NCBI GenBank assembly: GCA_900319905.1
Contig: ONQB01000030.1
Span: forward strand, 1-35,735
DNA: 35,735 nucleotides
From: an uncultured Prevotella sp.
GTDB lineage: Bacteria > Bacteroidota > Bacteroidia > Bacteroidales > Bacteroidaceae
Reading direction: 5' to 3'
The notes below the pieces were generated by a model that saw nothing but the letters and a program-made list of their open reading frames with translations, did not search any database and was not told the origin of the DNA. Both the position numbers and the translations under genes were made by a program. Every line of letters begins with the position of its first letter. Within the stretch, counting starts at the first letter, position 1. This document shows positions 24,697 to 31,996 of the stretch, one piece after another.

Positions 24697-27021
24697 TTAT
24701 TTATGGTTGGATTTCTTTCCATTGCGTATCACGATGCCGTGGTAGTTGTTGCCTATGCGCTGCCCGATGAGGTTGTAGGCGGGCGCGTTGGCATCGGCTG
24801 TGATGGTGACTGGACGGCGGATGCCGGTGGTAGAGCTGATGACGCCGTCAATCACGATGTTGGTAAAGCCGTATTGCTTTGGCGAGCTTCCTCCGTTGAG
24901 GTTATAGAGGTTGATGACGAGGCTCTGCGTGCCGCCTGCAGCGGCGACATCGGTGATGGTCTGACTGTAGTTGGTATAGTAATTTGGTGTCTTGTTGCGT
25001 TCGGGCACGAGGGCTGTGGAGAGCTGCTTGGAGGTGCTCTCTGTGGTGTAGGCAACGTCGATGCATCCACCGTCAGTGCCTATGCGTGAACACGTGAACG
25101 ACACGTTGGAGGGCTGAAAGACGTAGCTGTCCTTGAGTGTGAACGAGAACGTGATGGTGTTGTCGCTATTGGCCGATGTCTCTTTCTCGGTTGGCTGTAT
25201 AAGGGTCTCGGTGGTGCCGTTGACGTTCTTGGTGCCTACAAAACTGAGGTTGCTGCCCAAGACGACAGCTGATGCAGAGATGCCTTTCTCGACGTTGCTC
25301 GACAGCGTTGCGCTCTCTGCGGCGCCGGAGACGAACGGCCATGTCAGCGTGCCCTTGTCACCGGTGATGGGCTTGGTGGTCGTGGTATCCACGCGTTGCA
25401 CGAGGCGGCCGGAGTAGTAGTCGAGTCCCTCGGCTTTGTTGACGGTGGGATAGTACTCTGCTACAGAGTCGATGGCATCGGCGTTTTCGTTTCTCATGAT
25501 GTCCTCTACGAGTGCGTTGGCGTACACTTCGAGGTTGGTGTAGTAACCCTTGCTGTCGAGGGTATAGGTCTTGGCGTCGGAGGCATCGTTGGGATTGAGG
25601 CCGTTGGCAGTCTCCCACACATCGGGCATGCCGTCGTTGTCGGTATCGAAGTTGGCGGCGCGTGAGCCGGTGGGGAAGTCTTTCTCTGTGTAGCCGTCTG
25701 CGTCGGACACAAGGTCGATTCTGCCTTTTACCTTCGTCACGGAGCCAGTGTAGGTGGAGGCGTCGTTCTCTGCCTCACTCATGTAGCGGGCATCCACGTC
25801 GTCGCGATACAGCGAGGCACCACCGTAGGCCAGAATCTTGTCGTAGGCAGTCTCGGCGCTGTGAGTGGTCACCTCACCGGTGGGAGCCATAGGCGCGTCG
25901 AGCTTGATCTTCACGCAGGGTATGCCGGCGGCATTGTTCACGTGGGCTACGTCCTGACCGTAGTAATAGAGTGAGTCCTTGGTATAGCGCTCGCCGTCGA
26001 TGGTCTGTACGCCGGAGTCGAAGACCACGCCTTTCCAGTCGTAGTTGGCACCATAGTTGTAGACATAGTTGCCACTGATGTAGTAGCGGCTCGTCATGTC
26101 ACGATAGGTCTTCTCATCTGACGAGGTTGTGGAGTTGGCGATGGAGACCTGTGTTACGCGGTTCTTGTTCTTGGTCTCGGGTGTGGACTTATAGTAATTG
26201 TTCACCATATTGATATATCCACCGCCGGGTCCGCCATAGCAGCCACCGCCACCCCAGTCAAAGATGAGGCAGTTGCGGAAGTCCACGTTCTCAGCCTGCA
26301 CGGCATTGGCCCATTTGTACTGACTGTACAGTGTGTTGCTGGTGTAGCCGGTCCAGTTGTAGCGGGCACCGTTGAAGCGCGGGGCTCGGTTGTTGACATG
26401 TGCAATCATATTGTGGTGGAAGCTTGCCAGCTTGCCACCCCAGATGCCTCCGTAGCCGTGGGCGCCTTTGCCGTGGCCGGCGTTGTTGAGGCTCTCGCCA
26501 ATGGTGCACCACTGCATGGTGAAGTTGTTGTTGTCGTAGAACGAAGCCACCTCGTCGATGCTCCATGAGAAGGAGCAGTGGTCGAGGATGAGGCTGGTGA
26601 CGTTGCGCTTCCAGCAGGCATCGGCTCCGTCGTTGACGTCTTTCTCTTGTCCACGGCGCACGCGGATGAAGCGGATGATGTTGTTGGCACCCGGCTCTAC
26701 GGTATAGTAACGCAGGGTGATGCCGGGGTAGGGAGCGGTCTGACCGAGGATGGTGGTATTGGCGCCAATCTTAAGGTCAGAAGCCAGTGGGATGACGCCG
26801 CCGACGTCGAACACGATTATCTTCTTGCTGTTGCCGCTGACTGCCGCACGCAGTGAACCGGTGCCGCTATCTTTGAGGTTGGTGACATGGATGATGTTGC
26901 CGCCGCGGCCACCCGTGGTGTAACGGCCATTACCCTCAGCACCCGGAAAGGCGGGAGCCTGAGCCAGTGACACACCGCAAAGGGTAGATGCGGCCAAAGT
27001 CAAGAGTAACTTTGTCTTCAT
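24697..27021 (-). CDS. Secreted pectate lyase (PL1 family)
   Basis: Cleaves polygalacturonate by beta-elimination outside the cell or at the surface. A signal peptide (1-20, GVSLA) leads into the PL1 fold at once: FPGAEGNGRYTTGGRGG (25-41), VTNLKDSGTGSLRAAV (46-61), IRVRRGQEKD, LILDHCSFSWSIDE and, near the active site, HVNNRAPRFNG with the expected arginine. After the helix comes DTDNDGMPDVWE, a calcium-binding thrombospondin-3-like loop common in Bacteroidota lyases, then a beta-sandwich-like region and a tail AYNLIGQRIGNNYHG-IVIRNGKK resembling a C-terminal sorting domain. It is upstream of, and probably co-transcribed with, the CE8 esterase. Demethylation followed by lysis makes the pair a coherent pectin-degrading unit. 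No SusC/SusD genes are present here. Confidence 0.92.
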   Translation of the reverse strand: MKTKLLLTLAASTLCGVSLAQAPAFPGAEGNGRYTTGGRGGNIIHVTNLKDSGTGSLRAAVSGNSKKIIVFDVGGVIPLASDLKIGANTTILGQTAPYPGITLRYYTVEPGANNIIRFIRVRRGQEKDVNDGADACWKRNVTSLILDHCSFSWSIDEVASFYDNNNFTMQWCTIGESLNNAGHGKGAHGYGGIWGGKLASFHHNMIAHVNNRAPRFNGARYNWTGYTSNTLYSQYKWANAVQAENVDFRNCLIFDWGGGGCYGGPGGGYINMVNNYYKSTPETKNKNRVTQVSIANSTTSSDEKTYRDMTSRYYISGNYVYNYGANYDWKGVVFDSGVQTIDGERYTKDSLYYYGQDVAHVNNAAGIPCVKIKLDAPMAPTGEVTTHSAETAYDKILAYGGASLYRDDVDARYMSEAENDASTYTGSVTKVKGRIDLVSDADGYTEKDFPTGSRAANFDTDNDGMPDVWETANGLNPNDASDAKTYTLDSKGYYTNLEVYANALVEDIMRNENADAIDSVAEYYPTVNKAEGLDYYSGRLVQRVDTTTTKPITGDKGTLTWPFVSGAAESATLSSNVEKGISASAVVLGSNLSFVGTKNVNGTTETLIQPTEKETSANSDNTITFSFTLKDSYVFQPSNVSFTCSRIGTDGGCIDVAYTTESTSKQLSTALVPERNKTPNYYTNYSQTITDVAAAGGTQSLVINLYNLNGGSSPKQYGFTNIVIDGVISSTTGIRRPVTITADANAPAYNLIGQRIGNNYHGIVIRNGKKSNHK

Positions 27022-27401
27022 AGTTTGTTGTTTCTTAATTTCTTAGAGTTTTCAGAACATTAATATATAGGGTTTGCCCGTACCCAGTGCAATGTATACA
27101 TGGGCCTAAAGCTATTCTTCATACTGAGTATCGGTGAGTGACATTCAGTGCATGTAGGAGACACAAGTGAAAAGCATTGTCATCATCAGCGTTGTTTTGA
27201 TAGTTGTATGTCTTGTTCACAGTACTAGCTCTACTTCATTGAAGTACGAGAAGATAGTGTCTGATTGATTCTATAGCAGTTAGCTTACTTGCAAAATTAG
27301 TCAAAAATCACGTTAGTGTAACAGATTGTATGTTATTTTTCTTAAAAAGCGATTATATTTAACGAAAGTATAGGTGCGGGGAATCAGTTGTGCAGGCATA
27401 T
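27022..27401 (-). promoter_or_regulatory. Long leader/promoter region of the pectate lyase gene
   Basis: No ORF is supported. TAATTTTG on the minus strand (27299-27292) fits the -7 consensus, but the -33 region (around 27320-27323, GTTACA) is a poor match, as would suit a regulated promoter. A start near 27286 would give a leader of about 265 nt. It contains a TACTTC-ATT-GAAGTA hairpin (27232-27246) very near the 5' end. No known riboswitch was recognised. Confidence 0.4.
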
Positions 27402-28382
27402 CTACCTTCCTATCAGTCTCTTCAGAGTGAAGTAGAGCTCTTCCTGCAGGCGGAACAGTGGCCAGTGGCGCATGGGGCAGTAGCCGAACTTTCTTCTGAG
27501 GTGTGGGCGGAGCCGTTGGGTCTCAATGCGTTGCCAGCAGTCGTGCAGGAGGCTGAGGCCATAGCGGTTGTCGGCTTTGCTCAACTCGTGGCGGTGGAGG
27601 AAGTAAAACTGGTAGATGCCCACGATGTTGAGCCACATCTCGTTCTCGTACCGGTTGAGGATGTCCTGGCTGACATGCAGTTCTTTCAGTTGCCGCTTCA
27701 TGCTTCTGTTGGCCAACAGGAAGTCGTAGCGTGATCGGCTGACGATGTGCGACGTCGACTGAGGGTGTTGATAATAGTAGTACCGTCCTTTGCAGCATCT
27801 CACCTCGCGTGAGGCGTAGTAGTGCAGTCGTGTGGTATTGTCGTCGCTGTAGGTGCGGCAAGTTTCGTCGTAAGGAAAACGGCGGTGGAGCTCCGTGCGC
27901 ACGGCATAGACGCCATGAATGGCCCATGTGAGGCTGTCGATGAATGCGTCGTAGCCGGTCTTCACCTCGAAGGGCTTCATATCGTAGGAATGGTTGCGCG
28001 AGGCATCGTCATAGCAGTAGACCACATCAAACAGCACGCTGTCGGTAGCCGGATGGGCCTCAAACACGCTGACGGCCTGTGCGAGTGCGTCGGCTGACAG
28101 CCAGTCGTCGCTGTCGACGAAGGTGGTGTAGTCGCCATCGGCCAGCAAGAGTCCTTGGTTGCGGGCATGGGCCTGACCTTGGTTGTGGTCGAGATGGCGT
28201 ATGACGATGCGTTGGTCGCGGCGGGCGTATTGCTCGAGCACCGACCACGAGTCGTCGGTGGATGCATCATCGACACACACCACTTGGATGTCGCTGAGTG
28301 TCTGGGCCAATAGTGAGTCGAGACAGCGCGGCAGGGTTGCGGCAGCGTTGTAGACAGCTACTAAGACGGTGAATTTACTCAT
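27402..28382 (-). CDS. Family 2 glycosyltransferase
   Basis: Transfers a sugar from a nucleotide donor during surface-polysaccharide assembly at the cytoplasmic face of the inner membrane. The GT-A fold signatures are FTVLVAVYNAAATLPRCLDSLLAQT at the N-terminus, VVCVDDASTDDSW with the first conserved Asp pair, and DGDYTTFVDSDDWLS with the DxD-type metal site. The ATG at 28382 is preferred: it begins directly before the fold and overlaps the flippase stop as ATGAGTAA, implying translational coupling. An upstream ATG at 28415 would add an unrelated 11-residue stretch. The C-terminal ~90 residues are basic and aromatic with no recognised motif. Donor and acceptor sugars are unknown. Confidence 0.92.
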   Translation of the reverse strand: MSKFTVLVAVYNAAATLPRCLDSLLAQTLSDIQVVCVDDASTDDSWSVLEQYARRDQRIVIRHLDHNQGQAHARNQGLLLADGDYTTFVDSDDWLSADALAQAVSVFEAHPATDSVLFDVVYCYDDASRNHSYDMKPFEVKTGYDAFIDSLTWAIHGVYAVRTELHRRFPYDETCRTYSDDNTTRLHYYASREVRCCKGRYYYYQHPQSTSHIVSRSRYDFLLANRSMKRQLKELHVSQDILNRYENEMWLNIVGIYQFYFLHRHELSKADNRYGLSLLHDCWQRIETQRLRPHLRRKFGYCPMRHWPLFRLQEELYFTLKRLIGR

Positions 28383-29871
28383 GGCGTCTTCTGTTTGTAA
28401 ATCGTTGCATGACATTGCGGATGTTTTGCATCACGTCGGTGTTGCGCGACAGGAAGAGTGCTGACAGTGCCATGCTGGCCACCAGACAGGCCGCGCCAGC
28501 CACCCAATAAAGCCAATGGCTGCACAGCCTGACCACTGCAAGGGTGATGAGGCCGATGGTCATGTGCGTGGCAAAGATGAGTGTGGTGTAACGGCTCATG
28601 CGGAACTTGTACTTCGCTCCCATGTAGATGTTGAGCATCAGAAAGTCGAAGATGGCCCCGATGAGCAGTCCTATGCCGGCTCCAATCAGCGCGTAATGCT
28701 GGTAGCACCACAGGGTAGCCACGGCGACGACGACATCGTAGAGCGCTTCCATGAGCAGGTAGGAGCCGGAGTCGCCTTTGGCCAACGGAATGTAGGCCAC
28801 GGGCAGTTTGGCGGCCCGCAGAAAGATGGCGGTAATCATCAGCTGTGTCATGGGCAGTGCCGGCAGGAACTGATGGCTCAGCAGCAATGGCAGTACGAAG
28901 GGCAGAGCTACGAGCAGGGCAACGAGCATGGGGGCCACGAGCACGATGGAGACCTCGATCTGCCGGTCGACAACGATGGAGAGGGGCTTGCCGTTGTCGT
29001 GCACGACGGAGAGCCGTGGGAAATAATCAGTCTCCATGGCACTGAACACCATGCTGGCATACACCATCGTGAGCATGTAGCCTGCATTGAACAATCCCAG
29101 GTCGCTCAGTGAGCCATTGTGGTTGATAAACGACCGTATCACGAAGTCGGCGCAGCTGCCCAACAGTCCGGCAATGGTGAAGGCGATGCCGAGCCGTATC
29201 ATATCCCATCCACGTCCCATATATTTCTTCTGGAAGATGTTGTGGGGCCGATAGGCGCGCCACGAATAGGCGATGGTGACAAGACACTGTGAGAGCGCTA
29301 CGAGCACGAGTGAAGGCACAATGGCCTTCTCCCACCATATATAATAAAGCGGTACGGAGATGAACAGTGAGCACACGACATTGAAGAAGGAGATGGTAGC
29401 CAGGGCACGCAGCCGTCGTGTGCCTTTGAGGATGGCCATCTCACCGCCGGTGACGGCCAGCAGGCCGACAACGGGTGACAGAAGAATGAAATGCAGGGTG
29501 TGGTTGCCCCAACTGAAGGTCCATGTGTTGAGCAACGGACTCATCACGATGCATACTATCACGCCCAGCAGGGCGACGATGGCGCTCCACGACCTCACCA
29601 GGCCGATATTCTCGTCGAGCCGTTGCTGGTCGTGGCAGTCGTAAGCCTCCGACACGTTGCGCACAGCGCTCATGGCAATGCCGAGGCTTGTGGAGTCGGA
29701 GACCATCTTAATGGTGGAATTGAACAGCGAGACCAGTCCCATGCCGTCGGGACCGAGCAATAGGGCAACAAGCTTACTGCGTACAAGGTTCACCAGAATG
29801 TTGATGCCTTGCACGCCCCCGAAGATGCTCGTATATTTTAAAATATGGTTGTAGCTGTCGTCTTTTTCCAT
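28375..29871 (-). CDS. Polysaccharide flippase (Wzx-like, MOP superfamily)
   Basis: A 498-residue polytopic membrane protein with about 12-14 hydrophobic segments. The N-terminus KYTSIFGGVQGINILVNLVRSKLVALLLGPDGMGLVSLF is characteristic of O-antigen/teichuronic-type translocases in Bacteroidota, including the conserved GxxGxG-like LLGPDGMGL. It should move lipid-linked oligosaccharide repeat units from the inner to the outer leaflet of the inner membrane. It is coupled to the downstream glycosyltransferase by an 8-nt overlap and separated from trpS by a GC-rich hairpin. Only these two polysaccharide genes are present, so the flippase may serve a pathway encoded elsewhere. Confidence 0.9.
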   Translation of the reverse strand: MEKDDSYNHILKYTSIFGGVQGINILVNLVRSKLVALLLGPDGMGLVSLFNSTIKMVSDSTSLGIAMSAVRNVSEAYDCHDQQRLDENIGLVRSWSAIVALLGVIVCIVMSPLLNTWTFSWGNHTLHFILLSPVVGLLAVTGGEMAILKGTRRLRALATISFFNVVCSLFISVPLYYIWWEKAIVPSLVLVALSQCLVTIAYSWRAYRPHNIFQKKYMGRGWDMIRLGIAFTIAGLLGSCADFVIRSFINHNGSLSDLGLFNAGYMLTMVYASMVFSAMETDYFPRLSVVHDNGKPLSIVVDRQIEVSIVLVAPMLVALLVALPFVLPLLLSHQFLPALPMTQLMITAIFLRAAKLPVAYIPLAKGDSGSYLLMEALYDVVVAVATLWCYQHYALIGAGIGLLIGAIFDFLMLNIYMGAKYKFRMSRYTTLIFATHMTIGLITLAVVRLCSHWLYWVAGAACLVASMALSALFLSRNTDVMQNIRNVMQRFTNRRRHE

Positions 29872-29887
29872 CCAGATGGCTGATGGC

Positions 29888-29946
29888 AGTTCCCCTCCCG
29901 GCGTCGCTGCAAGAGATGGTCAGCGAGGCTGACGCGGGAGGGGGAC
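29888..29946 (-). promoter_or_regulatory. Intercistronic hairpin between trpS and the flippase gene
   Basis: AGTTCCCCTCCC plus GCGTC (29888-29905) pairs with GACGC plus GGGAGGGGGACT (29931-29946) with one bulge and one wobble. It starts 10 nt after the trpS stop and has no U-tract. It could partly insulate trpS from the polysaccharide genes. Confidence 0.55.
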
Positions 29947-29956
29947 TACAAGTAGA

Positions 29957-31048
29957 TTATTTCGCGCTGAACTTCTCAGTCTGCTGTCTGATCAGTTCCT
30001 CGTCCTCGAAGTAGTTGATACGCATGGCCTTGCGCACCTCGTCCATGGTCTGTGCGGCCACCTCGCGTGCGCTCTCAGAGCCTTTCTTGAGGATGTTGAA
30101 GATTTCAGGAATGTCTTTCTCGTATTCCTGTCGGCGTGCGCGTATGGGTTCGAGCATTCGGTTGACGATATTGTTGAGCAGTTTCTTGCACTTCATGTCG
30201 CCGATGCCTCCGTGGGTGTAGGCGGCTTTGAGCTCGTCAAGGTTGTGGAACTCCGGCCAGAAGTCGGCAAAGTCCTGATCGGTGGCGAAGGCGTCGAGGT
30301 AGGTAAACACGGCGTTACCCTCCACGTGGCCAGGATCGGAGACGTTGAGGTGAGTGGGGTCGGTGTACATGCCCTTGATCTGCTTCCACACGGTGTCGGC
30401 GTCGTCGGAGAGGTAGATGCAGTTGCCGAGGCTCTTCGACATCTTCTCCTTGCCGTCGGTGCCGGGCAGACGACGTGCGGTGGCGTTCTCGGGCAGCATG
30501 ATCTGCGGCTCTACGAGCACAGGCGCATACAACTGGTTGAAACGGTTGACGAGTTCGCGGGTGAGCTCGATCATCGGCTCCTGGTCCTCACCGGCAGGCA
30601 CGGTCGTGGCCTTGAAGGCAGCGATGTCGGCAGCCTGAGAGACAGGGTAGCAGAAGAAGCCCAAGGGGATGGAGTTGTTTTCGAAGCCGCGCATCTTCAC
30701 CTCCGTCTTCACGGTAGGATTGCGCTGCACGCGGCTCACGCTGACAATGTTCATCAAGTAAACCGTCAGCTCGGCCAGTTCGGGAATGCGGCTTTGTATG
30801 TATAGCGTGCACTTGGCAGGGTCGAGACCTACCGAGAGGTAGTCGAGTGCCACGTTGATGATGTTGTCACGTATCTTGTCGGGGTTGTCGGCATTGTCGG
30901 TGAGTGCTTGTACGTCGGCCATAAAGACGAACATACGGTCGTAGTTGCCTTCGTTTTGCAGTTGCACGCGGCGGCGCAGACTGCCCACATAGTGTCCCAG
31001 ATGAAGGCGGCCCGTGGGACGGTCGCCTGTAAGAATGATTTTACCCAT
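29957..31048 (-). CDS. trpS: Tryptophanyl-tRNA synthetase
   Basis: Charges tRNA-Trp with tryptophan in the cytoplasm. Class-I motifs are clear: TGDRPTGRLHLGHYVGSL with HLGH at 16-19, and KEKMSKSLGN with KMSKS at 202-206. FMADVQALT (42-50) and YPVSQAADI (134-142) line the tryptophan pocket. The 363-residue length is slightly above the ~330 of the commonest bacterial form and matches the Bacteroidota/Lactobacillus-type subgroup. It is flanked by DUF3108 upstream (46-nt gap) and the flippase downstream. No promoter or trp-responsive leader is visible in the gap, which favours read-through from upstream. Confidence 0.97.
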   Translation of the reverse strand: MGKIILTGDRPTGRLHLGHYVGSLRRRVQLQNEGNYDRMFVFMADVQALTDNADNPDKIRDNIINVALDYLSVGLDPAKCTLYIQSRIPELAELTVYLMNIVSVSRVQRNPTVKTEVKMRGFENNSIPLGFFCYPVSQAADIAAFKATTVPAGEDQEPMIELTRELVNRFNQLYAPVLVEPQIMLPENATARRLPGTDGKEKMSKSLGNCIYLSDDADTVWKQIKGMYTDPTHLNVSDPGHVEGNAVFTYLDAFATDQDFADFWPEFHNLDELKAAYTHGGIGDMKCKKLLNNIVNRMLEPIRARRQEYEKDIPEIFNILKKGSESAREVAAQTMDEVRKAMRINYFEDEELIRQQTEKFSAK

Positions 31049-31094
31049 ATCGTGTGTTAAGTTGTTTGCGGATGATCTTTCAGTTGTTTCCCCG

Positions 31095-31919
31095 TTATTT
31101 TACGAGGGAGTTGACGGCATGTCTGAGTCCTGACACGCTGGTCATGTAGGCTTTGGCCGAGCCGAAGCGCAGGTGCATGTCCAGACGGATAGGCACATGG
31201 TTGTCGTCGTCGGAGATATAGAAGTCTACAATCTTCTTGTAGCCTTCTCCATTCTCGTTCTCCATATAGGCGAGTTTAAGGCAGCGGTAGGTATGCTTGT
31301 TGTCTGCCTTGACGTTCACCTTTCCCTGGTAGCGCAGCTGAGCGGGATAGCGCTTGGTACCGTCGACGATGGGGAACCTGACGACGTAGCCCTTTGACCA
31401 TCCTGTGGGGTTGAACGAGCGTGCGCGCAGGAAGATGCTCATCATGTCGTATACGCAGTCGTTGTAGGTGTGCTGCTCATGCACGCGCTCGCCGTTGTGA
31501 CGCAGGCGGCGTTGCCTGACGTGGCACTTGCCGTTGGGATAGGAGTAGTTCACCTCGTCGACGGTATAGCGCTTGCCTTCTCTGGCACCTTTGCGATAGT
31601 AGAGCGGCGCGAGGTCGAGCGTGTTGTAGCAGAGCAGCGTGTCGCGCAGCACGAAGAAGTTGTCGGCGCGTTTGTTGCCTCGTGTGATGAGGCTGCCGCG
31701 GTAGGCCTGGCGGCCTTCAAACGTGGTCTGGTCGGTATCGAAAGAGGCCGTACCTACCTTTACCCATACAAACTGCCAGTTGAAGTAGAGGTTGTATGTG
31801 AGACGTTCACCCGACTTGAAAGCCGAGTTGTGGAAGGCACACTGGGCCGATGCTGCTGTGGCCATGACGGTGAACAGCAGCAGGGTCAGCAATAGTTTCA
31901 GATTTCTTTCTTTAAGCAT
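31095..31919 (-). CDS. DUF3108 domain-containing exported protein
   Basis: A 274-residue secreted protein of family DUF3108, unknown function, beta-rich. The start at 31919 gives a clean signal peptide (LKLLLTLLLFTVMATAASA-Q). The longer in-frame start at 32000 would put 27 non-hydrophobic residues in front and overlap the stop of the preceding gene. Family features include FKSGERLTYNLYFNWQFVWVKVGTASF near the mature N-terminus, and in the C-terminal half YRCLKLAYMENENGEGYKKIVDFYISDDDNHVPIRLDMHLRFGSAKAYM, the region usually closest to conserved. A periplasmic or outer-membrane-associated location is likely. It follows the Big_5 lipoprotein gene and probably shares its transcript. Confidence 0.85.
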   Translation of the reverse strand: MLKERNLKLLLTLLLFTVMATAASAQCAFHNSAFKSGERLTYNLYFNWQFVWVKVGTASFDTDQTTFEGRQAYRGSLITRGNKRADNFFVLRDTLLCYNTLDLAPLYYRKGAREGKRYTVDEVNYSYPNGKCHVRQRRLRHNGERVHEQHTYNDCVYDMMSIFLRARSFNPTGWSKGYVVRFPIVDGTKRYPAQLRYQGKVNVKADNKHTYRCLKLAYMENENGEGYKKIVDFYISDDDNHVPIRLDMHLRFGSAKAYMTSVSGLRHAVNSLVK

Positions 31920-31959
31920 ATTACTTAAGTTTATGTGATAGTCTTCTATTGATTCTGTT

Positions 31960-31995
31960 GATGGCAAGGCGCCGTGATTGTCAGGCGCCGCCATC
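31960..31995 (-). promoter_or_regulatory. Intercistronic hairpin after the Big_5 lipoprotein gene
   Basis: GATGGC plus GGCGCC (31960-31973, two-base bulge) pairs with GGCGCC plus GCCATC (31984-31995). It begins 1 nt after the upstream stop codon (31997-31999) and lacks a U-tract. Confidence 0.5.
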
Positions 31996-31996
31996 G

